In this document: piece by piece, positions 23,301-31,596 of the stretch
Numbering within the stretch: the stretch's first letter is position 1
How the letters are laid out: each line of letters opens with the position of its first letter
NCBI GenBank assembly: GCA_030018855.1
Contig: JASEHG010000002.1
Span: 1 to 33,017, forward strand
From: Candidatus Brocadiaceae bacterium
GTDB taxonomy: Bacteria > Planctomycetota > Brocadiia > Brocadiales > Bathyanammoxibiaceae
DNA length: 33,017 nt
Reading direction: 5' to 3'
Program-made: the position numbers and the translations under genes
Notes under the pieces: model-generated
Seen by the model: the letters and a program-made list of their open reading frames with translations, nothing else
The model's database searches: none
What the model was told of the DNA's origin: nothing

Positions 23301-24468
23301 TTATTGCATCGGCCAGACCCAGTTCCCTGAGTCTACGGATGACGAAGGGCTGGAAGAGTTCCAGGGCTATCTTTTTGGGGATGCCTACCTGGTGGAGTTT
23401 GAGTTCAGGGCCTACCACTATCACTGAACGGGCGGAATAGTCTACCCTCTTGCCCAACAGGTTCTCCCTGAAGCGCCCCTGTTTACCCTGGATCATGTCC
23501 GTGAGGCTCTTCAGCGGCCTATTATTACTGCCCAGTACCGGACGTTTGGAGCGCTCGTTGTCAAAGAGGGCGTCTACGGCCTGCTGGAGCATCCTCTTCT
23601 CGTTCCGTATGATGACCTCCGGGGCATTTAGCTCTATAAGTTTTTTCAGTCGGTTGTTGCGGTTTATAATCCTCCTGTAGAGGTCATTGAGGTCACTGGT
23701 AGCAAAATTACCACTCTCAAGGAGGACCAGCGGCCTGAGGTCTGGGGGTATAACCGGTATTACCCTGAGGACTAACCACTCGGGTTTGTTCCCGGAGTCC
23801 CTCATTGCCTCTACAAGCTCCAGTCTACGGATAATCTCTCTCTGTCGCTGGCGGGCAGAGGTATGGGCCAGCGTCTCCCGCAGTTCTTTAGAGAGTTGTA
23901 CCAGGTCCAATTTCTTTAAGAGGGCCTCAAGGGCCTCGGCCCCCATCCCGGCCTTGAAACTGTGTTCCCCATACTTCTCCTGGCAGTCGCGGTGTTCTTC
24001 TTCGCTGAGTAACTGGTATTCCTTAAGGGGTGTATTCCCGGGGTCTATGACCACGTAGTCCTGGAAGTAAATAACCCTTTCCAGTCTGCTGGTCTTCATC
24101 CCCAGAAGGATGCCCAACCTGGAAGGCATAGCCTTAAAGAACCAGATGTGGACCACTGGGGCGGCCAGGTTTATGTGGCCCATCCGTTTCCTTCTCACCC
24201 TGGAATGGGTAATCTTTACGCCGCATCTATCGCATACTATCCCTTTATGTTTTATCCCCTTATACTTACCGCAGAAGCACTCCCAGTTCCTTTCTGGTCC
24301 AAAAATTTTCTCGCAGAAGAGACCGTCCTTCTCCGGCCTGTAGGTACGGTAGTTGATGGTCTCCGGCTTCTTCACCTCTCCGTAAGACCAACTGCGGATG
24401 TCCTCCTGGGAGGCCAGGCGTATCTTTACGGCGTCATATTCGTTTATCTTTTCTAACAGGTTTTCCAC
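20398..24468 (-). CDS. rpoC: DNA-directed RNA polymerase subunit beta' (GTG start)
   Basis: This 1356-aa catalytic subunit carries the active-site NADFDGDQ at residues 453-460, whose three Asp bind Mg2+. The N-terminal zinc site is C64, C66, C79 and C82, and the second zinc site is formed by GRDCGTLGG and ACEMPLGVCSMCYG (roughly residues 800-900). Bridge-helix and trigger-loop regions follow, including QSIGEPGTQLTMRTFHIGG. The gene is unsplit and near the usual length. GTG start with GAGG 8 nt upstream, 13 nt after rpoB. Confidence 0.98.
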   Translation of the reverse strand: MENLLEKINEYDAVKIRLASQEDIRSWSYGEVKKPETINYRTYRPEKDGLFCEKIFGPERNWECFCGKYKGIKHKGIVCDRCGVKITHSRVRRKRMGHINLAAPVVHIWFFKAMPSRLGILLGMKTSRLERVIYFQDYVVIDPGNTPLKEYQLLSEEEHRDCQEKYGEHSFKAGMGAEALEALLKKLDLVQLSKELRETLAHTSARQRQREIIRRLELVEAMRDSGNKPEWLVLRVIPVIPPDLRPLVLLESGNFATSDLNDLYRRIINRNNRLKKLIELNAPEVIIRNEKRMLQQAVDALFDNERSKRPVLGSNNRPLKSLTDMIQGKQGRFRENLLGKRVDYSARSVIVVGPELKLHQVGIPKKIALELFQPFVIRRLRELGLADAIKSAKRILAKKEEVVWDILEEVVCHHPVLLNRAPTLHRIGIQAFEPVLVEGNAIKLHPLVCKGFNADFDGDQMAVHLPLSYEAQIEAVTLMLSTNNIFSPASGEPIITPSQDIVLGCAYLTFWMEDERFEKPRRVFSSIEEVFLAHAEKKVKVHTHIEVRLPKGKTVMSKEGPQETTNGLLKTTVGRVVFNNILPEDLPFYNYNLDQKGLNRIIHDCYRNLGRETTIELLDSIKSLGFKECTKAGLSISISDLKMPRKKPQIIAKAEAEVDKIQKHYRKAAITEGERYNQIIDTWTDATNIVAEEMLKELETDTKEGRPHLNPVFLMMNSGARGSGQQMRQLAGMRGLMAKPSGRIIETPIKANFREGLGVLEYFSSTHGARKGLADTALKTADSGYLTRKLADVAQNVVVTGRDCGTLGGITKSTVYRGDKVEVPLSKVVTGRVARNAIVDLVKDEVIVKEDELITEDKAKRIEALGLDKIKVRSPLACEMPLGVCSMCYGMDLSRGEPVEEGTAVGIIAAQSIGEPGTQLTMRTFHIGGTAARSVEESELRSKRAGVVEFASNLKVVKNPEGQIVSLVGNGEINILDEKGRLIDKYMVPLGAALLIKNGEKVGAQHLLARWDPHMTPILAEFKGLIRFEDILEGKTMRTEVDTQAGIKRKVIIEHKGDFHPQIIIEDASGKILSADPIPEKAYIEAEEGEEVNPGVLLAKTPREIARTEDITGGLPRVTEIFEARKPKDPAVISEIDGMVELGEKRRGKRTIIVTDEVSGHQREHLVPRGKHLRVHRGDRVKAGDPLVEGPLVIQDVLRVCGEEDLQQYMLKEVQNVYRSQNVPIDDKHIEIIICQMLRKIKVDEPGDTTFLPGQIIDKFKFKEENKRTKESKGKPATAKPLLMGITKASLQSESFISAASFQETTKVLALAALRGQRDNLQGLKENVILGHLVPAGTGFKAFAGLEVRKTELEAP

Positions 24469-24481
24469 AAATTATACCTCA

Positions 24482-27400
24482 CTAAAATTTCTTCTTCTCT
24501 AACTCCAGATTGAGACAGAGGCCTTGTACCTCTCTGGATAACACCTCAAAGGAGGCAGGGGTCCCGGCCTCCAGGCAATTCTCTCCTTTGACCATGGCCT
24601 CGTAAATCTTCGTCCTGCCCTCCACATCATCACTCTTGACCGTAAGTAGTTCCTGGAGGTTGTAGGCGGCACCGTAAGCCTCCAGGGCCCATACCTCCAT
24701 CTCTCCAAACCTCTGCCCACCAAAACGGGCCTTTCCACCCAGGGGTTGCTGGGTGATGAGAGAGTAGGGACCGGTGGCCCTGGCATGCACCTTGTCATCT
24801 ACAAGGTGGTGTAGTTTCATCACATACATGTAGCCCACGGTAACCTTCTGTTCAAACGGCTCTCCAGTACGCCCGTCGTAGAGGGTTACCTTTCCATCTT
24901 CCGGGAGCCCCGCCTCATTGAGGGTGTTCTTTATCTCTTCTTCCGTGGCCCCTACGAAGACAGGGGTGATGGCGCGGAATCCCAGCTTCCTGGCCGCCCA
25001 ACCAAGGTGGGTCTCCAGGATTTGCCCGACGTTCATCCTGGAAGGTACCCCTAACGGGTTAAGCAAGACGTCCACTGGGGTGCCGTCTTCCAGGAAGGGC
25101 ATGTCTTCCTCCGGGAGTATCTTGGCAATTACCCCTTTATTACCATGCCTCCCTGCCATCTTGTCTCCTACGGAGAGCTTTCTCTTGGTGGCAAGGGATA
25201 CCTTAGCCACCTCCAGGACACCGCTTGGGAGTTCGTCACCCCTCTTGAGCTGGTTTGTCTTTCTGTTCCTCTCGTCCTCAAGGGTCTCTATCCTCTGTAG
25301 GAAAGGCTGGCAAAGGGCTATTGCCTGCTCCCTCTTCTTGTTGGTGCTGAATGCGATATTTTCTACGTTGAAGGTCTCCACTACCTCCAGCACCTGTTTG
25401 GACGTCATTCCTGCCCTGATTTTGAACTCTTCGCTGGTCTGGCTATCCACCAGGGGCTCGTGTATCTCTTTCTGCAGGGTATGGAGCATGGCCGTAAACT
25501 CACTGGCTATCTCTTTACCATAATGGTTCTCCAGCCTGTTTATTTCTTGATTTATACTCTGTCTTTCTTCTTCGGGGAGATAGGCCTTGCGTGAGAACCT
25601 CTGGGTACCCATTACAATCCCTTCTGCCCCGGAAGGCACCTCAAAGGATTCGTTCCTGACGTCTTCTCCAGCCCGCCCAAAGATGGCGTAGAGGAGCTTC
25701 TCCTCTGGGGATAGTTCACTGCGGCTCTTGGGGGCAATCTTTCCCACCAATACCTCCCCTGGCTTGACCTTTGTGCCTTCCAGGACTATGCCGTGCTCAT
25801 CCAGGTTCTTCAATACCCTTTCCGACACGTTGGGTATGTCCCTGGTAAACTCCTCTTTCCCCAGTTTGGTCTCTCTGACCTCTACCTCAAATTCCTCTAT
25901 GTGGATGGAAGAGAAATAATCGTCCTTGAGGAGTCTCTCGCTCACCACGATGGCGTCCTCAAAATTGTAGCCATCCCAGGCCAGGAAGGCGACAAGGACG
26001 TTCTTGCCCAGGCTGAGTTCCCCATTACAGGTAGCAGCCCCATCGGCAAGGATGTCTCCCTTCTTTACCTTCTGGCCCTCTGAGACTATGGGTCTCTGGT
26101 TAAGGCAGGTGCGCTCATTAAGCCCCACAAATTTTCTCAGGGAGTAGACGTCTCTATCGTCTATAACGATGGTATCACCCGTGACTTTAGTAACCGTACC
26201 GGAATTCTCGGCCTTCAAGGTCATGCTGGAGTTCTTGGCGACCACTTTCTCCATCCCGGTGGAGACTATGGGTGGTTCCGTCTTAAGGAGAGGTACCGCC
26301 TGACGCTGCATGTTAGAGCCCATGAGTGCACGGTTAGCGTCGCTGTGCTCCAGGAATGGGATAAGGCTAGCTGAGACCCCTACGAGCTGTCTAGGGGAGA
26401 CGTCTACAAAACTCACCTCTTTGGGGCCAGTCACCTGGAAATCTCCGTTGTATCTGGCCAGTACCTTTTCAGGTAATCCCTTTCCCTGGCCATCCAGGCC
26501 GGCCAATGCATCTGCGGGGGCCAATATCTTGCCTTCCTCCTCGTCGGCCCTTAGATTCTGTATCTCCCCGGTGGGTTTCCCGCCTTTTACCTTCTGATAG
26601 GGGGTGATCAGGAACCCATATTCGTCCACGGTAGTAAAGATGCTCAAGGAGGCGATAAGTCCGATGTTAGTACCTTCTGGTGTCTCAATGGGACATATCC
26701 TCCCGTAGTGGGAGACGTGCACGTCCCTTACCTCAAACCCTGCCCTCTTGCGGTTAAGCCCTCCAGGGCCCAGGGCGCTGAGACGCCTCTCATGGGTAAG
26801 CTGGGCCAGGGGGTTAGTCTGGTCAAGCACCTGAGAGAGTTCTCCCCTGCTGAAGAAGTAGTCTATGGTGGACATAATGGTCTTACTGTTGATAAGTGCC
26901 CTGGGAGTGAGTTGTTCAGCTTCCTTCCCGCTCATCCTCTCCTGCACCGTCCTGCGTAGCTTCAAGAAGCCCCTGCGGAGTTCCTCCCCCACCAATTCAT
27001 CTATACACCTCAACCTCCTGTTCCCCAGGTGGTCTATGTCATCTACTACCCCCTCCCCCCTCCTCAGTTTTATTAGGTACTTGATGGAGTTTACTATGTC
27101 CTCCTTCTGGAGGGTCATCTCTGAATCTGAGACCTCCTGGGAGAGTTTTCTGTTCAGGCGGAACCTGCCCACCGACCCCAGCTGATACCTGTTGGGGTCA
27201 AAAAATTTCTCGTAGAAGAGTTGTTTGGCCTTGTCTAGTTGCGGAGGGTTACCTGGGCGGAAACGGGCATAGAGCTTCCTGAGGGCCTCTTCGTGGCTCT
27301 TTGTCTTGTCCTCTTCCAGGGAGTTTAAGATTATTGGGTCATCTACTTTCTTTACAACCTCTATCTCTTTTAAGTCCAGCTTAATGAGCGTATCTAATAC

Positions 27401-28159
27401 TTCGTCCGTAATAAGGGCCTCTGCCTTAAGGACCACCTCTCCGGTCTTGGGGTCAAAGACCGTCTGGGCAGAGTAGCTCCCTTTCAGTCTGGAGGGGGAA
27501 GTTAATTTAACTACCTCTGTTTCATAAAAAAGTCGCAGTATATCCTCGTCCCTGGAGAACTCCTCCGTCATGGCCCTCAGGAAACAGGCGGCAGGAAAAC
27601 GCCCGCTCTGGTCTATGCGGATATGGAGCGTATCCTTCTTACTCACCTCTATCTCTACCCAACTGCCCCTTTCAGGGATTATCCTGCAGGAGTGGAGCCT
27701 CTTCTCTGCGTACACCTCCTCAAGGAAGTCTACGCCTGGGGAGCGGTGGAGCTGGATGACGACGACCCTCTCCTTGCCATTGATGATGAACTCCCCCCCG
27801 CCCACCATTACCGGCATCTCTCCTATGTAGGCGTCCTCCTCTACACTCTCTTGCTTCTCCGTATTAGTAAACCTCAGGCGGAGTCGTAAGGGTCTCCCAT
27901 AAGTAAGCCGCAACTGTTTGCACTCCTCTGCGGTGTACCTGGCCTTCCCCAGCTCGTACTTTACGTACTCAAGTACGAGTTTTTCATCGTAACTCTTTAT
28001 AGGGAATATCTCCCTCAGAATGGCCTCTAACCCCTTGTTCCCTCGCCTTGAAGCAGGGACGTCTGCCTGGAGGAAGCTCCTGTAGGCCCCTGTCTGTATC
28101 TGAGTGAGGTTGGGCACCTCAAGAACTTCAGCGACTTTACTGTAATCTCTTATTTCCAT
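24482..28159 (-). CDS. rpoB: DNA-directed RNA polymerase subunit beta
   Basis: This 1225-aa subunit is complete and unsplit. The rifampicin pocket reads LSQVLDQTNPLAQLTHERRL at 441-460, with D446, H456, R459 and S461 (equivalent to E. coli 516, 526, 529 and 531) all in the sensitive state. Downstream are RICPIETPEGTNIGL, the GDKMAGRHGNKGVIAKILP catalytic region and GGQRFGEMEVWALEAYGAA near the C-terminus. It follows rplL with a 34-nt gap. Confidence 0.98.
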   Translation of the reverse strand: MEIRDYSKVAEVLEVPNLTQIQTGAYRSFLQADVPASRRGNKGLEAILREIFPIKSYDEKLVLEYVKYELGKARYTAEECKQLRLTYGRPLRLRLRFTNTEKQESVEEDAYIGEMPVMVGGGEFIINGKERVVVIQLHRSPGVDFLEEVYAEKRLHSCRIIPERGSWVEIEVSKKDTLHIRIDQSGRFPAACFLRAMTEEFSRDEDILRLFYETEVVKLTSPSRLKGSYSAQTVFDPKTGEVVLKAEALITDEVLDTLIKLDLKEIEVVKKVDDPIILNSLEEDKTKSHEEALRKLYARFRPGNPPQLDKAKQLFYEKFFDPNRYQLGSVGRFRLNRKLSQEVSDSEMTLQKEDIVNSIKYLIKLRRGEGVVDDIDHLGNRRLRCIDELVGEELRRGFLKLRRTVQERMSGKEAEQLTPRALINSKTIMSTIDYFFSRGELSQVLDQTNPLAQLTHERRLSALGPGGLNRKRAGFEVRDVHVSHYGRICPIETPEGTNIGLIASLSIFTTVDEYGFLITPYQKVKGGKPTGEIQNLRADEEEGKILAPADALAGLDGQGKGLPEKVLARYNGDFQVTGPKEVSFVDVSPRQLVGVSASLIPFLEHSDANRALMGSNMQRQAVPLLKTEPPIVSTGMEKVVAKNSSMTLKAENSGTVTKVTGDTIVIDDRDVYSLRKFVGLNERTCLNQRPIVSEGQKVKKGDILADGAATCNGELSLGKNVLVAFLAWDGYNFEDAIVVSERLLKDDYFSSIHIEEFEVEVRETKLGKEEFTRDIPNVSERVLKNLDEHGIVLEGTKVKPGEVLVGKIAPKSRSELSPEEKLLYAIFGRAGEDVRNESFEVPSGAEGIVMGTQRFSRKAYLPEEERQSINQEINRLENHYGKEIASEFTAMLHTLQKEIHEPLVDSQTSEEFKIRAGMTSKQVLEVVETFNVENIAFSTNKKREQAIALCQPFLQRIETLEDERNRKTNQLKRGDELPSGVLEVAKVSLATKRKLSVGDKMAGRHGNKGVIAKILPEEDMPFLEDGTPVDVLLNPLGVPSRMNVGQILETHLGWAARKLGFRAITPVFVGATEEEIKNTLNEAGLPEDGKVTLYDGRTGEPFEQKVTVGYMYVMKLHHLVDDKVHARATGPYSLITQQPLGGKARFGGQRFGEMEVWALEAYGAAYNLQELLTVKSDDVEGRTKIYEAMVKGENCLEAGTPASFEVLSREVQGLCLNLELEKKKF

Positions 28160-28193
28160 TTTGCTTTCCTACTTAGTCCTGAATACTCCGTCT

Positions 28194-28607
28194 CTACTTG
28201 ACCTCCACTGTGGCCCCGGCCTCTTCCAGTTCTTTCTTGATCTTGGCAGCGTCTTCCTTGCTAACGCCTTCCTTCAGGGGCTTAGGTGCAGAATCTACCA
28301 ATTCCTTTGCCTCTTTAAGGCCAAGGGTAGTGTGGACCCTTACCACTTTAATAACCTGGATCTTGTTGGCCCCTGCGGATTTGAGGATGATGTCAAAGGT
28401 GGTCTTTTCCTCGGCTGGGGCGGCGGCTGCTGCCGGTGCTCCCGCAGCGGCTACAGCTACTGGGGCTGCTGCCATGGCGGTCACATCAAAACGTTCCTCA
28501 AAGGCCTTCACCAATTGTGAGGTCTCTAGTAAGGTCAGCCCGCCTACCAGATCCAGTATCTGGTTTATTTTTTCCGAGGGGGCTGCCTTTGCTGTCTCAG
28601 TAGTCAT
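28194..28607 (-). CDS. rplL: 50S ribosomal protein L7/L12
   Basis: This 137-aa stalk protein recruits translational GTPases. It has an N-terminal dimerisation domain (about 10-45), an Ala-rich hinge (about 46-66) and a C-terminal domain with KIQVIKVVRVHTTLGLKEAK and LVDSAPKPLKEGVSKEDA. It has a clear GGAGG 7 nt before the ATG. A 75-nt gap without any recognisable hairpin separates it from rplJ. Confidence 0.97.
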   Translation of the reverse strand: MTTETAKAAPSEKINQILDLVGGLTLLETSQLVKAFEERFDVTAMAAAPVAVAAAGAPAAAAAPAEEKTTFDIILKSAGANKIQVIKVVRVHTTLGLKEAKELVDSAPKPLKEGVSKEDAAKIKKELEEAGATVEVK

Positions 28608-28682
28608 CTTTTATCCTCCAGTATTGCTTAGTACCGTTTCAACTCTTTTTCTATCCAATGCCATCCCAGCTTTTCACCTAAT

Positions 28683-29228
28683 TTAGCTAGCTGGGGCGGC
28701 ACTAGTACTTTCTTTCTCCCTCTTGTCCTTAAGGGCCTCTAAGTCGCCCCGCAGCTTGTGGAGAGGGGCGCTCAGTACCGCAGCCAACCTACTTAACGGG
28801 GCCTGCAGGAGTGTGACGAACTGGGTGTGAAGGACGGGTTTAGTTGGCAGCCTGGAGAGTACTTCTACCTCCGGGCTTGATATTACATTGCCCTCTACCA
28901 TCCCTCCCCTTATCTTCAGGGCAAGCACCTTCTTTGACCACTCCACTACGGTCTTGGCCAGTACCGCTGAGTCCATTGGCCCAGTTACCAGGGCAGAAGG
29001 CCCTTCCAGCAGCCTCCCCATCCCTTCCAGGCCTATCTCCTTGAAGGCCAGAGAGGTCAGGGAGTTTTTTACTATCTCCAAGTGTATCTTCTTCGTGTAG
29101 AGGTCTTTCCTTAGCTCGTTAGCCTCCAGGGACTTCAGGCCTTGATAGCCTACCACCATGCAGTTTCTGGTATGCTGGTACCTCTGGGCCAGTTCTTTTA
29201 CTATCGCCTTATTTATTATGCTGACCAT
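28683..29228 (-). CDS. rplJ: 50S ribosomal protein L10
   Basis: This 181-aa stalk-base protein anchors L7/L12 dimers through its C-terminal helix. It begins MVSIINKAIVKELAQRYQHT and has LRKDLYTKKIHLEIVKNSLT. The start at 29228 gives the family N-terminus. An upstream in-frame ATG overlaps rplA and adds non-homologous residues. Only 5 nt separate it from rplA, so the long L10 leader used for autoregulation in many bacteria has no room here. Confidence 0.95.
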   Translation of the reverse strand: MVSIINKAIVKELAQRYQHTRNCMVVGYQGLKSLEANELRKDLYTKKIHLEIVKNSLTSLAFKEIGLEGMGRLLEGPSALVTGPMDSAVLAKTVVEWSKKVLALKIRGGMVEGNVISSPEVEVLSRLPTKPVLHTQFVTLLQAPLSRLAAVLSAPLHKLRGDLEALKDKREKESTSAAPAS

Positions 29229-29233
29229 AGTTT

Positions 29234-29914
29234 TCAGATAGTTAGTTTTATGCCAGGACTCATCGTAGCAGAAAGACATATCCTCTCTATGAATGTCCCC
29301 TTGGCTGAAGGGGGCCTGGAGGCCACGATGTGGGATACAAAGGCATGTATATTCTCTTGCAGGTCTTCCGCAGAGAAGGAGAGTCTTCCTACCAGTGCAT
29401 GTACGTTTCCTCCTGCATCGCTCCTGTATTCAATCTTCCCTGCCTTAAACTCCCCTACGGCCTTTTCCACGTCTTCTGTAACAGTCCCGGATTTGGGAGA
29501 TGGCATTTTCCCCTGCGGCCCCAGTACCCTCCCTAGTTTTCCAATCTGTCGCATCATGTCAGGGGTGGCTATGGCCACGTCAAAATCCATCCAGCCCCCT
29601 TCTACCTTCTTTATAAGCTCATCAGAGCCAGCCTCTTCTGCGCCGGCCTTAAGGGCCTTTTCCGCACGTTCACCTGTGGTAAAGACTACTACCCTTCTAG
29701 ACTTGCCTACCCCTTTGGGCAACGAGAATGCGTCTCTTAACATCTGGTCCGAACGTTTTGGGTCTATACCCAACTTAAAGGAGAGTTCCACGCTCTGGTC
29801 AAATTTTGCCGGTGGGAAACCCTTCAGGATGTCCACGGCCTCTTTTATGGAATACTCCTTATTGCCATCAAACCGCTTCTTGCTCTCAATGTATCTCTTG
29901 CTCCGGGCAACCAC
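29234..29914 (-). CDS. rplA: 50S ribosomal protein L1 (GTG start)
   Basis: This 226-aa protein of the mobile L1 stalk assists E-site tRNA release. It has FDQSVELSFKLGIDPKRSDQ, TPDMMRQIGKLGRVLGPQGK and a C-terminal KGTFIERICLSATMSPGIK. GTG start at 29914 with AGGAG 8 nt upstream, 3 nt after rplK. L1 is often an autogenous repressor of the L11 operon. Confidence 0.97.
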   Translation of the reverse strand: MVARSKRYIESKKRFDGNKEYSIKEAVDILKGFPPAKFDQSVELSFKLGIDPKRSDQMLRDAFSLPKGVGKSRRVVVFTTGERAEKALKAGAEEAGSDELIKKVEGGWMDFDVAIATPDMMRQIGKLGRVLGPQGKMPSPKSGTVTEDVEKAVGEFKAGKIEYRSDAGGNVHALVGRLSFSAEDLQENIHAFVSHIVASRPPSAKGTFIERICLSATMSPGIKLTI

Positions 29915-29917
29915 TAG

Positions 29918-30346
29918 TTAATCTCCTACCGTCAGGCCCATACTCCTTGCCGTCCCTTCCACCATCTTCGCCGCCTCCTGGAGGTCTTTGGTGTTAAGGT
30001 CTGAGAGCTTGGCCTTGGCTATATCTAAGACCTGTTGTTTTGTTACCTTGCCCACCTTCTCCTTGTTGGGAACCCCTGAACCCTTGGCTATGCCTGATGC
30101 CTGTTTCAGTAGCACAGCGGCTGGGGGAGACTTCAGTACAAAATCAAAGGTTTTGTCTTTATAAATAGTTAATTCTACTGGAGTTATAATACCAGGACTA
30201 CTCTTGGTCTTCTCATTAAATTTAGAGACGAAGAGCCCAATATTTACCCCATGCTGGCCCAGGGCTGGCCCCACAGGAGGGGCTGGTGTGGCCTGACCTG
30301 CTGGTATCTGGAGTTTTACCTTCGCTATTACTTCCTTCTTTGCCAT
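29918..30346 (-). CDS. rplK: 50S ribosomal protein L11
   Basis: This 142-aa protein of the GTPase-associated centre begins MAKKEVIAKVKLQIPAGQAT and has PAPPVGPALGQHGVNIGLFV, with the conserved prolines that bind thiostrepton-type drugs. The C-terminal rRNA-binding end ends AAKMVEGTARSMGLTVGD. The ATG abuts the nusG stop. Confidence 0.98.
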   Translation of the reverse strand: MAKKEVIAKVKLQIPAGQATPAPPVGPALGQHGVNIGLFVSKFNEKTKSSPGIITPVELTIYKDKTFDFVLKSPPAAVLLKQASGIAKGSGVPNKEKVGKVTKQQVLDIAKAKLSDLNTKDLQEAAKMVEGTARSMGLTVGD

Positions 30347-30895
30347 TTATACCGTCTCTACTTGCCAGTATTCTAGCTCTACCGGGGTTGCCCTTCCAAA
30401 GATGGTGATAATTATCCTCACCCTCCCAGTCCCTTCCATAATCTCTTCCACTATGCCCTCAAAGTTCTCAAAGGGGCCTTCCTTGACCCTGACCCTTTCT
30501 CCTTCCTTGAAATGTATCTTGGCCTTGGGTCTCTCCTCGCCCTTTTCCACCTCAGAGAGCATCTTTTCTACCTCATAAGTGGCCATGGGTACTGGCTTGG
30601 TGCGTTCTCCTCCCAAGAAGTCCCCTGACCCTGGGGTTTCTCTTATGAGGAACCATACATCGGAAGGCATGTTCCCCTGTTCGTCCACCTCTACTTCTGC
30701 CATAATATAACCAGGGAAGACCTTCCTTTCGCTAATCCTCTTTTTACCGCCTTTAATCTCAGAGACCTTCTCCGTGGGCACCAAGACCTTGGAGACCTTG
30801 TTTTCTAGGCCCCTGGCCTTTATGCACTCCTCCAGGGCCTTTCTTACCTTATCTTCTTTGTTACTCTGTACCCTCAGTACAAACCACTTCTTCAT
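30347..30895 (-). CDS. nusG: Transcription termination/antitermination protein NusG
   Basis: This 182-aa protein has an NGN domain (WFVLRVQSNKEDKVRKALEE at the N-terminus, FPGYIMAEVE near 60-69) that binds the RNA polymerase clamp. A C-terminal KOW domain (FKEGERVRVKEGPFENFEGI) binds Rho or S10. The family segment TPGSGDFLGGERTKPVPM is present. It is preceded by the longest gap inside the cluster, 143 nt after secE. Confidence 0.97.
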   Translation of the reverse strand: MKKWFVLRVQSNKEDKVRKALEECIKARGLENKVSKVLVPTEKVSEIKGGKKRISERKVFPGYIMAEVEVDEQGNMPSDVWFLIRETPGSGDFLGGERTKPVPMATYEVEKMLSEVEKGEERPKAKIHFKEGERVRVKEGPFENFEGIVEEIMEGTGRVRIIITIFGRATPVELEYWQVETV

Positions 30896-31038
30896 ACGAT
30901 TACAAGCACACTCAATGTGGATTAGTGGGATACCTTTCTTGCCGATAGATACCTAGAGGCCGGACTGGAGGAATATTACTACGAGATTTGGGGTATTCCT
31001 CTTAGATGCTAACCCGCCCTGCCCAAGGCAGGAGGCCT
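30896..31038 (-). other. secE-nusG gap with two hairpins, no gene
   Basis: This 143-nt gap holds no credible reading frame. It contains a short GC-rich hairpin just after the secE stop, CCTGCC/GGCAGG (31032-31018, 3-nt loop). A second hairpin, GAGGAATA/TATTCCTC (31001-30968), has an 18-nt loop. Neither is followed by a T-run, so they are not intrinsic terminators. They may be processing or attenuation elements. Confidence 0.5.
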
Positions 31039-31497
31039 TCATAGAAAGCCTATCCATTGCATGACCCTTGTTATTACCCAATCTACCCCAAAGATGTAAA
31101 TACCCAATACGATTACCGAGAATATCACCACCACCGTGGAGCCTGTAAGTTCCTCTCTAGTGGGCCAGGAGACCTTCTGGAGTTCTCCCTGTGTATCTAT
31201 TAGGAACTCCACTACCTTTTTACTATTACTATCCAGCGTCCCGAGGCCTGTCTCAAGGCCCGTAGTCAGTGCCCCAATAATAACCGTGCTGATGATAAAA
31301 AATACAATGGCACTGGCAAGACCCCAGGTGAGTGGCATCTCTACCAGTGGTACTCTGGCACCCGCATACACCTCAGGGGATTCTATGAAGCTCCCGTATA
31401 AGGCATGGGCGGCCATCAGGGTCAGGAGCCCAAGACCTGCCCCCATAAAAATCCTTGCATGAATCCCTTGGTTTTTTTTATAAATCTCTAGAGCCAT
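31039..31497 (-). CDS. secE: Preprotein translocase subunit SecE, three-segment form
   Basis: This 152-aa partner of SecY has the conserved amphipathic stretch LQKVSWPTREELTGS (106-120) followed by its essential membrane helix (about 121-139). Two further hydrophobic segments lie before it (about 17-37 and 56-78), giving three membrane helices instead of the one of short SecE. The start at 31497 (MALEIYKKNQG) was chosen. An earlier in-frame ATG lies inside the tRNA(Trp) gene. The Shine-Dalgarno sequence is weak. Confidence 0.93.
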   Translation of the reverse strand: MALEIYKKNQGIHARIFMGAGLGLLTLMAAHALYGSFIESPEVYAGARVPLVEMPLTWGLASAIVFFIISTVIIGALTTGLETGLGTLDSNSKKVVEFLIDTQGELQKVSWPTREELTGSTVVVIFSVIVLGIYIFGVDWVITRVMQWIGFL

Positions 31498-31514
31498 TCC
31501 CGGCCCGATGTTAA

Positions 31515-31590
31515 TGGCAGGTCCGGAGGGACTCGAACCCCCAACACCCGGATTTGGAGTCCGGTGCTCTACCATTAGAGCTACGGACCT
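31515..31590 (-). tRNA. tRNA-Trp (anticodon CCA)
   Basis: A full cloverleaf is visible on the minus strand. The 7-bp acceptor stem is AGGTCCG/CGGACCT, the D arm GCTC...GAGC, and the anticodon stem CCGGA/TCCGG with loop CTCCAAA (anticodon CCA). The T arm is GGGGG-TTCGAGT-CCCTC. The discriminator is G and the terminal CCA is encoded (31517-31515). It sits 6 nt after rpmG and 17 nt before secE, so it must be cut out of a longer transcript. Confidence 0.97.
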
Positions 31591-31596
31591 AGTTCC

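Noticed and set aside
24482..28159. Rifampicin-resistance residues in RpoB
   Set aside because: The main contact residues D446, H456, R459 and S461 are in the sensitive state. The nearby Thr and Ala differences are at minor positions.
29142..29921. A 259-codon plus-strand frame opposite rplA and rplJ
   Set aside because: Antisense to conserved ribosomal genes with a Ser/Pro-rich, non-homologous product.
31018..31032. GC hairpin after secE as an intrinsic terminator
   Set aside because: The stem is only 6 bp and no T-run follows, and nusG downstream is expected to be co-transcribed.
31498..31575. N-terminal extension of SecE starting inside the tRNA(Trp) gene
   Set aside because: It is a translation of tRNA sequence and has no SecE similarity.
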